Shown: piece after piece, positions 23,665 to 32,300 of the stretch
Layout: each line of letters starts with the position of its first letter
Numbering within the stretch: the first letter of the stretch is position 1
Virus record (IMG/VR): IMGVR_UViG_3300037475_000122
Span: 1-64,000 of that record
Source of the DNA: a virus
DNA: 64,000 nt
Direction: 5' to 3' (one strand)
The notes under the pieces: model-generated
Databases searched by the model: none
What the model saw: only the letters and a program-made list of their open reading frames with translations
Told to the model about the DNA's origin: nothing
Made by a program: the position numbers and the translations under genes

Positions 23665-24068
23665 ACAATTTCGACTCCATCCGGGCCATCACCCGCCGCC
23701 ATTTTTGGGACGACTACCGCTCGCCTCTCACCTGCGTCGTGATTCCGTCCGCCTCGGGCTCCGGCTCCGGGGAGACCATCGACATCGGCATCACGCCGGT
23801 CTTTCAGGGGGTCGGCCCGGACCTCACCGCCGTGGCGGCTGGGGGCTCTATTACGTTATCGTGGTCGCAGACCCCCAAGGCTTACGCTTACGTGATTTAT
23901 CGCGCAAACGTTGCAGGCGGTCCTTTCACCATCCTCTTGGCCGGTCTCGTCGCACGTTCCTACGTTGACATTCCGGCGATTTCGGGAACCTATTACTATC
24001 GGGTTACAGCTATCGAGCCGGACTTCGGTGAGACCCTTGCCTCGAATACTGCATCCGCCACTGTTTAA
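23661..24068 (+). CDS. FN3-domain tail-associated protein
   Basis: 135 residues. The N-terminal 45 residues (RRHFWDDYRSPLTCVVIPS) are an attachment segment. The rest is one FN3 domain: ITLSWSQTPKAYAYVIYRA, then YVDIPAISGTYYYRVTAIEPDFG. It is probably a virion decoration near the tail tip. The GTTTAAACG palindrome covers its stop codon (24063-24071). Confidence 0.7.
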   Translation: MNNFDSIRAITRRHFWDDYRSPLTCVVIPSASGSGSGETIDIGITPVFQGVGPDLTAVAAGGSITLSWSQTPKAYAYVIYRANVAGGPFTILLAGLVARSYVDIPAISGTYYYRVTAIEPDFGETLASNTASATV

Positions 24069-24073
24069 ACGTC

Positions 24074-25141
24074 ATGGCCAATCTGTTCAAGACCAATCTG
24101 AAAATCACGGCGGCTCAGCTTCCGCCCGACTTCTCCGGCACCCCGGCCGAGTTCCTGCGGGCCATCGTTGAACGGCTGGACATTTTCTCCCCTGTCGGCA
24201 CCAATTTCTTCGTCGTTGGCGACGTGGAACCCCCTACTAATCAAGGACCTTGGTTGAAGGACGGCAAGACGTGGTATGTCTTCGACGAGGACGAGGGGAA
24301 ATACGTCCCGGCCGACATCTCCGATTCGACGCTGACTCTCTTCACGGTCTCCGACGCTGAGCCCGAGCCCCCGGTTGCCGGGGAGGACGCTCTCATCTGG
24401 CTTCGGACCAAAAGCAACCGCGTCCTCGGCTGGTATTTCTGGGATGGCGAAGAGTGGCGACCCGAGGGCCATACACCCCCGAGCGGCCCCACGGCTGACC
24501 GCCCTTCGGACCCCGGCGACCTCGAACAGTTTTTCGACACGACCTGCGGGTGCCTGATTCATTGGGAGCGCGGCGCGTGGCGGACGGTCTCCGGCACTCC
24601 GGGCGACGTCAAGTTTGTGACGGCTCCGCTTTTGGCGGACGCCATCGCGTTCAACCCCGGCTGGGAATACCTCGGGGAGAACAGCCAAGATTTTCGCGGC
24701 AAGGTCCTCGGCGTGGCGACGAAAGACCCCGGGGCGACTCCGGCGATTTCGTATTCGACGGCGTCCGGCATCACGGCACGCGCGCAAGGTTCGCTCGCGG
24801 GCGCGGAAACGGTCGTCCTCGCGGACCTCGACATTCCGCAGCATTCCCACTTGGTTGGCGCGGTGAACGCACTCGGCAACAACCACAACGCAAACTTTTA
24901 TCGGGTTGACAACAACCAAGCCTTCGTCGCTCCCGGCTCCGGCCCGCCCAATTACGAGAAGACGACCGGAGCGAATTTCGACTCCGCGTCCGGCGCTCTC
25001 CCGGCGGCAACTGACGGCTGCGCGTTGGTGACTTCGACGCAGCTTGCCAAGGCCATCGCACCGTCGCCTTACACGTCCGATGCCGCCGCGCATCAGAACA
25101 TGCAGCCCACGGTTTTCCTCTGGGCGCTCCAAAAAGTTTAA
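24074..25141 (+). CDS. tail-collar-like protein
   Basis: 355 residues. The N-terminal 170 residues contain two related Trp-rich segments, GDVEPPTNQGPWLKDGKTWYVFDEDEGKY and GEDALIWLRTKSNRVLGWYFWDGEEWRP, which look like duplicated beta units. The C-terminal half carries features of phage tail-collar and microcystin-dependent-protein domains: FNPGWEYLGENSQDFRGKVLGVATKD, LADLDIPQHSHLVG and the final QPTVFLWALQKV. It is probably part of the short tail or fibre base. Confidence 0.65.
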   Translation: MANLFKTNLKITAAQLPPDFSGTPAEFLRAIVERLDIFSPVGTNFFVVGDVEPPTNQGPWLKDGKTWYVFDEDEGKYVPADISDSTLTLFTVSDAEPEPPVAGEDALIWLRTKSNRVLGWYFWDGEEWRPEGHTPPSGPTADRPSDPGDLEQFFDTTCGCLIHWERGAWRTVSGTPGDVKFVTAPLLADAIAFNPGWEYLGENSQDFRGKVLGVATKDPGATPAISYSTASGITARAQGSLAGAETVVLADLDIPQHSHLVGAVNALGNNHNANFYRVDNNQAFVAPGSGPPNYEKTTGANFDSASGALPAATDGCALVTSTQLAKAIAPSPYTSDAAAHQNMQPTVFLWALQKV

Positions 25142-25737
25142 TGAACCGGCTCCCGTTCATCGTTGTTGACGATTTCGTCGCGGACCCTGTCGCGGCGGCG
25201 GCAACTTTGCGCGCAGCGGACTTTGCAGACCGCAAAGGGCCGGACGGTGAAGTTTACAAACGCGTCGCTCCTCTTCCGCAGGAATTGTTCAAGGCGGAAA
25301 TTGAAAAGGCCCTCGGGTTTGCCATCCGTCCCAACTACTCGATTGCCCGGCTGAACTACGCGGGCGAGAATCCGAACAACGCGGTCCATGCCGACAGCGG
25401 CTATGATGAGTTTGCGTGCATCGTCTATCTGACCGAAGACAAGTTTTGCAGCGGCGGGACGGCGTTCTGGAAGCACAAGATTCTCGGCTTCGACTCGATG
25501 CCGGACGAGACTCAGGTCCGCGCCGTAGGAAAAAATCCCGGGCAGGTGATGAAGCGGCTCAGCGCGGACTGGAACAACATCAGCGCATGGACTCAAACGG
25601 CGCTCGCGGAGATGAAGTTCAACCGAGCGATTTTTTTCAAGTGCAAATCGTTTCATTCGCGGTTCCCGTTCGAGGCGTTCGGGGATAGCCCGGAAAACGG
25701 CCGTTTGATTTTCGTCAGCTTTTTCAACCGCGCATGA
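25141..25737 (+). CDS. DUF6445-like 2-oxoglutarate/Fe(II) dioxygenase-fold protein
   Basis: 198 residues. The iron-binding triad is visible: His-Ala-Asp at residues 83-85 (AVHADSGYDEF) and a distal His 172 in KSFHSRFPFEAFG. An Arg about 16 residues later (Arg 188) could bind 2-oxoglutarate. The spacing and the strand CIVYLTED fit a prolyl-4-hydroxylase-like jelly roll. Such enzymes hydroxylate proteins or small molecules. It sits in the fibre/tail operon, 5 kb after two collagen-like genes, with an acetyltransferase gene overlapping it by ATGA. Substrate unknown. Confidence 0.65.
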   Translation: MNRLPFIVVDDFVADPVAAAATLRAADFADRKGPDGEVYKRVAPLPQELFKAEIEKALGFAIRPNYSIARLNYAGENPNNAVHADSGYDEFACIVYLTEDKFCSGGTAFWKHKILGFDSMPDETQVRAVGKNPGQVMKRLSADWNNISAWTQTALAEMKFNRAIFFKCKSFHSRFPFEAFGDSPENGRLIFVSFFNRA

Positions 25738-26180
25738 CCTTTGGAAAACTAACGCCGGAAAATCTGAACCTCGTCCAAGAGATTGGCGAGAAGTTCACCG
25801 CGAGCGTCAACTATCCGGGCGGCTTCAAGTATGAGGCTTTCTCGGCCGTGTGGACCGTGCTTTTGAGTCTTGGCCTCGGCGAGATTTTCTTCGCGCACAA
25901 CGGCGAAAAGGTTGTGGGTCTGTTCGGCGGGGTTTTCAATCCGGACCCGTTCAATGGCCTAATGACGGCAGCGGAACAGTTTTGGTATGTGCTCCCCGAG
26001 GCGCGCGGGACGAAGGCGTCTTTGCGGCTCTTCGACATGTTCGAGGAAGAGGCGAAAGCCCGTCGGTGCAGTCGAATTTTGATGTTGCGTCTCGAAGGCG
26101 AATTCGCAGACATCTTGTCGCGGCTCTATGAACGCCGAGACTACAAAATGGCCGAACAAACTTTCGTAAAGGAAATTTAA
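25734..26180 (+). CDS. GNAT-family acetyltransferase
   Basis: 148 residues. The core GNAT layout can be followed: an early helix, strand EIFFAHNGEKVVGLFGGVF (beta 2-3), AAEQFWYVLPEARGTKASLRLFDMFEEEAKARRC (strand 4, acetyl-CoA loop with R-G-T-K, helix 3), then RILMLRLEGEFADILSRLYERRDYKMAEQTFVKEI. The loop is a short form of the usual Q/RxxGxG/A. GNAT genes are frequent between tail genes of podoviruses. The target (protein, polyamine or sugar) is unknown. Confidence 0.75.
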   Translation: MTFGKLTPENLNLVQEIGEKFTASVNYPGGFKYEAFSAVWTVLLSLGLGEIFFAHNGEKVVGLFGGVFNPDPFNGLMTAAEQFWYVLPEARGTKASLRLFDMFEEEAKARRCSRILMLRLEGEFADILSRLYERRDYKMAEQTFVKEI

Positions 26181-26181
26181 T

Positions 26182-27186
26182 ATGGGTGTCGTAACTGCAA
26201 TTGCTGCCGGTGCTGTCGCCGCAGGGGCCATCGCCTCGGCCGTCGTCAAGAAGAACGCCGCCGACAAGGCCGCGAAGATTCAGAAGAAGGCCATCGACCA
26301 GCAACAGAAAATTCTTCAGAATAAGCTGGACCCCGACGCGCTGAACAAGCTCGCGCAGACGGCCGACACCGAGCGCGCGAAGAACCGTATTGCGCTTCAG
26401 CAGACGATTGACCCGGAACTCGCACAACTCCGCACCGCTGGGAAGAAAGCGTTGCTTGAGCAGGCGAGCATCCCCGAAGAGCAGAAGCAGTCTTCGCAGT
26501 TGGCGAGTGCGCTGTTCAACGAGACGAAGACCGAAGACCCGCGCATGGCGGCGTTGAAGGACTCCATCATCAATGCGGCTCAGAACGAAATCAACGCGGG
26601 CGCAACTCTGCCCCCGGAATTTCAAGCCGAACTCGTTCGCTCCGGGCTCAACACGGGCTCTCAGTCCGGCATCGGCATCACGAAGAATTCAATCGGCGGC
26701 AGTGTCGCCCGGGCTCTCGGACTCGGCGGAGTTCAACTCCAATTCCAGCGCGAGCAGGCCGCGCAGAACCTCGCCGCCACGGGCCAGAGCCTCATCAACG
26801 CGCGAACGAACATTCTCTCCTCCGTGTTCCCGAAACTTCGCGACTTGGAAAACGAACGCCGGGTCGAGGCCGCACAGAATTTTCAACTTGCCGACCAAGC
26901 CCTTCCCGAAAGCGGCTTGTCCGGTCAGGACGTGGTCAACCTCAAGGTCGCACAGCAGAAGGGCATCGCGAACGCTCTCGGCGCGAAGGCTCAGGTGCGC
27001 GCGGGTCAGAAGATTGCGGCCGGTCAGGAAACCGGGGCCATCATCGGGGCCAGCACGAGCGCCATTGCGGGCGGACTCGGCGGCGGCTACGGAAACATCA
27101 TGGGCAGTCTTTTCAGCAAAAAGCCCGGCGTGGACACGGGCGGCGGGTCCAGCTTGAGCCAAGGTCAATTCCCCGGAGAAGGATAA
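26182..27186 (+). CDS. internal virion / DNA-ejection-like protein
   Basis: 334 residues. A glycine/alanine-rich hydrophobic N-terminus (AIAAGAVAAGAIASAVVKK) is followed by long amphipathic helices and then a Gly-rich C-terminus (GASTSAIAGGLGGGYGNIMGS). Similar proteins follow the tail genes in T7-like phages and form the periplasmic part of the ejection channel (gp14 type). The call is based on composition and gene order. Confidence 0.5.
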   Translation: MGVVTAIAAGAVAAGAIASAVVKKNAADKAAKIQKKAIDQQQKILQNKLDPDALNKLAQTADTERAKNRIALQQTIDPELAQLRTAGKKALLEQASIPEEQKQSSQLASALFNETKTEDPRMAALKDSIINAAQNEINAGATLPPEFQAELVRSGLNTGSQSGIGITKNSIGGSVARALGLGGVQLQFQREQAAQNLAATGQSLINARTNILSSVFPKLRDLENERRVEAAQNFQLADQALPESGLSGQDVVNLKVAQQKGIANALGAKAQVRAGQKIAAGQETGAIIGASTSAIAGGLGGGYGNIMGSLFSKKPGVDTGGGSSLSQGQFPGEG

Positions 27187-27187
27187 G

Positions 27188-27679
27188 ATGGCGCTTTTTT
27201 CCTCAACTGTGCGTCCGTCGCAAACGGCCATCGGCATCGGTGGTCAGCGCGCAAGCATTTTCCAGTCGGTGTTCCCGAACCTCCGCCAGCCCGACGCGAC
27301 TGGCATGTTCTCGAACCCGGCGATGATTCCTCACTTGCCCATGCCCAACGGTCAGCCCGCGCGTGCGAACTCTCCGGCGACTCCTCCGCCCGAGGTTTTG
27401 AATCCGACCATTCACAAGTCGGCGGCGACTCGTGCGGCTGAAGCTGTCGCGGCGCATCTCGCGGCCTATCCGCCGCCCGTCAAACCGCCCACCGTCATTC
27501 CGACTCGGCAGAACACGGCCCCGCGTGAAACGGCCGGGACCCGAAATACGAACATGGCGAACCAATCTTTGCAGGCCCTCGGATTGCAACCGCTGCCCGG
27601 CTCGACTCTGCCGCTAGCGTCTCCGCAGATGCGGAATCCAACCGGCCCATCTCTGAACACCCTTTTTCCAACCCGATAA
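27188..27679 (+). CDS. Pro-rich unrecognised virion-side protein, 163 residues
   Basis: Low-complexity protein rich in Pro, Ala, Thr and Arg (PPPVKPPTVIPTRQ), with repeated NLRQP/NTLFP-like ends. Likely disordered. Located between two ejection-protein candidates, so it may be packed in the virion. This is one of the few genes with a purine-rich Shine-Dalgarno-like string before the start (GGAGAAGGA). Confidence 0.5.
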   Translation: MALFSSTVRPSQTAIGIGGQRASIFQSVFPNLRQPDATGMFSNPAMIPHLPMPNGQPARANSPATPPPEVLNPTIHKSAATRAAEAVAAHLAAYPPPVKPPTVIPTRQNTAPRETAGTRNTNMANQSLQALGLQPLPGSTLPLASPQMRNPTGPSLNTLFPTR

Positions 27680-27683
27680 AATT

Positions 27684-29270
27684 ATGCCCGGCATCGCCTC
27701 AGACCGTTCTCCCGGAATTCAGATTGGACCCATCGCGTCCATCGGAAGCGACATCACTCCGACGCCTGCCGTCGGCGACATGATGGATGCTTTCCGTTCA
27801 GGCTTCATCACCGTTGACGACCTGAAGAAACGCGTGAAGCAGGAGGCGTTGGACACCGACGCCATGAAGACCCAACTTCAGGCCGGGGACATTCAACGCA
27901 AGCTCGCGCCCGGCGCGGCGGAGAACGCACTCGCGCAGCAATCGCTCACGGCCGACCAAATCCGGGCCGCTCAGGCGGTTCTCCCCGGTGCCACGAAGTT
28001 GACTCTCGGCGGACAGACGCTCGCCCAACAGGAGCAGGACCGTCAGGCCGCGCTCACGAGCGACGACGTCACCATTCATCAGAAGGCCCTTGAGGACGCG
28101 ACGAAACGACAATACATCGACACGTTCGGCCACGAGCCGCCCAAGTCGATTGCGATTCCCAACCCCAAGCCGGTGGACCCGTTCGACGTGTGGCTCGAAA
28201 AGGAGCACGGTGCGGATTTGCAGAAGCGAATCAACGAATTCGACCCCGGCGTCCCGGACCCGAAGGAACTCGAAGCGACCATCACGGAGAAGGTCAACAA
28301 TTTCAAGAGTGGGTATCCGCTGAATTCCCGCGAGGACAACATCGAGCGCGCGAAGTTCGCGAACCAACTCGAAGAGCAGGCGAAGAACGTCCCCAACCCG
28401 GACGCCCTCCGCGCTCAGTTCGCCAATCAGGCCGCGCAGGAACTCCGCGAGAACCCGGCCATCCGGACTCAATACGAAACCTACAAGCTCGAACAGTCGA
28501 ACGCGAAAGACAAGGTCGTTCTCGGCACGCCGGAGCATACGGAAATCATGCGCCAGCGGATTCAGGACGCGCAGGACAAGGCCGCGCTCCGAGCCGCGAA
28601 AATCACCGCGCTTCCCAAAGTTTTGGAAGAGCAGGCGACGCTCCCCGGCAAGCTGGCTCAGAAGGAAGTGGAGAACAAAGGCAAAGCGGCAGGCGATGTC
28701 TTGCTGGAACTCCACAAGAGCGAGTCGTTGAAACGTTTCGAGCCTCAGTTCGAGGCGTTCGAGAAGGTGGACTCCATCCGCAACAGCGGCCGACCGCCCA
28801 CAAACGCCGACGACATCGCGGTTCTTTACGAGTTCGTCAAGCTGCTCGACCCCACGTCGGCCGTCCGCGAAGGTGAAGCCAAGCTCGCGCAGTCCACGGT
28901 CCCCGGGGTGAAGGCGATGTATAACAAGGTCCTCGGCCTTTTCACTGACCACAATAAAATCATGGACCCGCAGGCGCGCGAGTCGATGTTTCAGACGATG
29001 GACACCCTCCGGGACGGCGCAATCAAAACCGTCGCTCCCGAAATCAAGCGCATCTCGAACATCGCCATCGACCGGGGAGTTCCGCTCGACCAAGTTTTTT
29101 CCGGACCCTATCAGGCCATCCTCACGAAGAACGGCCGAGGTCCCGGCGCGGCTCCGGCTGGCAACCTCCCGCCCCCGGGCGGCTCCAAACGGGTCATCCC
29201 GTCGGAAGGCCCATATAAGGGCAAGACGTTGGAGTGGGACGGCGCACGGTGGACTCTTATCGGCCCTTGA
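27684..29270 (+). CDS. second internal virion-like protein, 528 residues
   Basis: A disordered start, then helix-rich sequence: DDLKKRVKQEALDTDAMKTQLQAGDIQRK, long Gln/Glu/Lys helices through the middle, and FVKLLDPTSAVREGEAKLAQSTVPGVKAMYNKVLG (about 390-425). The end is a Pro/Gly-rich tail. The segment around LLDPTSAVREGE is of a type I associate with phage virion proteins following gp14-like genes. Probably an ejection-channel component like T7 gp15, by position. Confidence 0.5.
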   Translation: MPGIASDRSPGIQIGPIASIGSDITPTPAVGDMMDAFRSGFITVDDLKKRVKQEALDTDAMKTQLQAGDIQRKLAPGAAENALAQQSLTADQIRAAQAVLPGATKLTLGGQTLAQQEQDRQAALTSDDVTIHQKALEDATKRQYIDTFGHEPPKSIAIPNPKPVDPFDVWLEKEHGADLQKRINEFDPGVPDPKELEATITEKVNNFKSGYPLNSREDNIERAKFANQLEEQAKNVPNPDALRAQFANQAAQELRENPAIRTQYETYKLEQSNAKDKVVLGTPEHTEIMRQRIQDAQDKAALRAAKITALPKVLEEQATLPGKLAQKEVENKGKAAGDVLLELHKSESLKRFEPQFEAFEKVDSIRNSGRPPTNADDIAVLYEFVKLLDPTSAVREGEAKLAQSTVPGVKAMYNKVLGLFTDHNKIMDPQARESMFQTMDTLRDGAIKTVAPEIKRISNIAIDRGVPLDQVFSGPYQAILTKNGRGPGAAPAGNLPPPGGSKRVIPSEGPYKGKTLEWDGARWTLIGP

Positions 29271-29295
29271 CGGTTGGACAGGTGAGGGGAACCTT
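29267..29295 (+). promoter_or_regulatory. promoter of the giant gene, TTGACG-N17-AACCTT, leaderless, with palindrome
   Basis: TTGACG at 29267-29272, a 17-base spacer, AACCTT at 29290-29295, five bases, then ATG 29301. The 16 bases 29285-29300 form an inverted repeat (AGGGGAA-CC-TTCCCCT) that covers the whole -10 and runs to the start codon. It could bind a regulator or form a hairpin in single-stranded DNA. Confidence 0.65.
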
Positions 29296-29300
29296 CCCCT

Positions 29301-32300
29301 ATGCCCGTTCCGATGACGCCCGTGCCGGTTGATTTCGACCCGACGACCACTCCGTTTACACCTGTCCTCGACGCGGCGTTGTCCGGGGCTTCTCCCGTCA
29401 ATCCGGCTGAGCCGTCCAAAACCCCGGTCCTTGACCAAGCTCTCACCCCCGCGCCCATTGCGACGCCGACCACTCCGGCGTCCGGCCCCACCGTCGTTGA
29501 CTTCGACCCCACGACCACGCCGTTTACACCCGCCCCCGAGCCGAAGAAGGCCGTCATTTTCGACCCGACCAAGCAGGCACACGACAAAGTCTTTTCCGTC
29601 GCGGATTTCAAGGCCCTCCCGCTCGACCAACTCGACAACGAGAAGCAATTTGAGCCGACAGACTTCGGATTCCAACACGAGGACGAACTTAACGCGGACC
29701 CCGAAGCGAAAGCGAAGTTGCTTGAGCTTTACAAGCTCCGCAATCAGCCGTTCCATCAGACCCGCAAGTTTCTCGCGCAGCCTGCGGGCGACATCGCCAA
29801 GCAAACGCTGCTCGCGGGAGTTCATGCGCCCGGCAAACTCATCGGCGGCGCGTGGCATGTCGGCGGCGACATCGTCAAGGGACTTTGGAACGCGGCGCTC
29901 AACGCCAGCGGGGCCATCGGTGCAACCGGGCTCGCCGGACTTCAGGCCGTCACGGGTGCGAGTCCGCAGAAGGTCAACGAAACTCTCGGCATGGCGGGAA
30001 GCATGGGCAGCGAACTTTTGTCCGGGTTTGAGGCTCAGTCCACGTCTGAGGCCGGGCTTGGCCGTCGCAGCTTGCGGGCCGTCGGCGAAGGCGTCGCGGC
30101 GCTCGACCCAACGGGCGCGGTCAAGGACATCACCGGGCTGAAATCTTTTTCGGAATTGTCCCCGGAAGAATTGAAGGCGCGCTTTGACAGCGACGTGCAG
30201 GAAAAACGCGCCGTTCAGGACGCCGTCAAGGGGACCGGCGAAATGGTTCGCGCAATCGCGGGCAGCGAAGAGGAATTGAAGCAGGCCGGAATCACCATCG
30301 ACACCGCCAAGGTTGAGAAGCTGATGCCCGCAACGAGTCTCTTGAATTTCATCCCCCTCGGCGAAGGTCTCGCAGTGGGCGCGGTCGGAAAAGTCGGCGG
30401 GCGGTTCGTCGTCGAGAAGGTCGCGCAGGCAACCACACCGCAGCAAGCCAGTCTTTTCATCCGGGCGGTCAATCAGGGCGCGGAACTGGCAGGCAAAGCA
30501 GCGAAAGCGGGCGGCGAAGCGTTGGAGACGGCCGGGGGCAAGCTGCGCGAGAACGTTTTCAAACCGCTTCACAACCTCGGCGACGTTTCGGCGGTCCTCG
30601 CCGGTTCCGGCGGGCACCTCGGCGTCGGCGCGGGCATCGCTGCGGTTACGAAACTCACCCCCAAGGCGCTCGAACTTACCGGCCGGGCAGTGCAAAAGGC
30701 TGCTCCGTTTGTCGCAACGGGCGCGCGTATCGCTGCGGACTCGGCTATTGAAGCGGGCAAAGGCTACGCTCACGGTCTGCTCTACACTCTCCCGTTCATG
30801 GTTGGCGCGACGCCGACGGAGCAGGAAGGCTTGCTGAATGTCGCGGGTCTCGCGGGCGCGGTGCGCGGCGGCGTTCGTGCAACCGGACTCACCGGCCAAG
30901 TCGTCGGCTTCAAAGCTCAGGAAGCCCTTGCGAAGAAAATTTTCGAGCACGTCGAGCAGAAAGAACCGCCAGCGGTCCCGGACTACGGCACCGATATTTA
31001 TCTCGACGCTCAGTCGCGGGTGAATGCGGCGAATCTCCCGAAGGCTCAGAGCAATCTCCTCGGCTGGGCGAAGCACATGTTCAAAGACTCCGGCGTTGAG
31101 TGGCACCCGGTCACCGACGCTCAGATGATTCAGCAGACCGGCGGGCAGAGTGGGCGCGGGTTTGCGGTCAAGCTGGGTCAGACTATCGCCCCCGACGGCT
31201 CGACGAAACCTCTCGTCCGGATTTTTCTGAACGGCGACGTCGAAGCATTGCCTCACGAAATGCTCCACGCTCTCGGCAACATCGACGCGCCCGGCTATAG
31301 CGATTTCGTCAAGACGGTGAACGATTCGCTCACGACCCGCGAGCGCCAAACGTTCGAGCAGATTTACAACACGGTCCAGAACGGCGGGCTTCCCGAGGCC
31401 CAATGGAAAACCCGGCTCTCTCCGGAAAAGGTCAACGAGGAAGTCGCCGCTGAAATCTTTTCTCGCGTCATCCTCGGTCAGGATTTGTCCGGAGTCAAGC
31501 CCACGCTCGCGCGCAAGGCCGCGCTGTTTACGTCGAACCTTCTCGAAAAAATGGGAATCCCGCTGGGCGACGTGAACGTCATGCAGGCGAAGGATTTTAA
31601 TCCCAAGGCCGACCGCCCCGGATTTTCAACCCTCGGCGTTCGTCCGACTGCCGACGCGACCATCATCAGCCAGAACTTCATCAAGGGACTTTTGAACCAC
31701 CTTGAGAACAACGGCGACCTACTCCCGAATTTTCAACGTCCCTCGCTCTTGAAAGGCGGCGCTGTGACCGGCGGCACGTCTCTCATCAAGCCTCGCCCCC
31801 GCACTCCTGCCCCCACGCCCGGGGCACCCGCTGCTCCGGCCGCTCCTGCAAATCCTGCAACCCCTGCGGCTCCCGCCACTCCCTCGGCCGGTCCTTCAAC
31901 TCCTACGACGCCGACGCCGCTCCCCACGGGGCCGACTCCGTCGCCCAAGCCTCGCAACATCCGCACCACGGAAGCAAAGCAAAACGATTTTGCGGCTCAG
32001 CGCGCCGAAGTCACGAACGTTGACAAAGCGACCGACGCGGCAGCGAAATCGGCCGACGCGAATACGGTCAAGCACGTCGCGGACATCTCCAAAGTTTTGG
32101 AGTCCGGCAAAGGCGTTGTCGAACTCGAATATCTGTCGGTCAAGGACACCGGCAATGCGAACGCTCCGACGACTCGCACTCCCCGGCGCGATGCCCAAGA
32201 GGCTGCATACATCGCCGAGGGAATGGGCGCGGCTCCGGCCGACGTCCGGGACCTCGCGCAGAAGGTTACCGTGCCCGTCCGCTGGGAAGTTCAGGGCGGG

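Noticed and set aside
27798-31403. 1201-codon frame on the - strand opposite the virion genes
   Set aside because: It lies antisense to two well-supported + strand genes, is dominated by Arg/Leu/Asp from reversed GC-rich codons, has no domain signature and no promoter of the - class.
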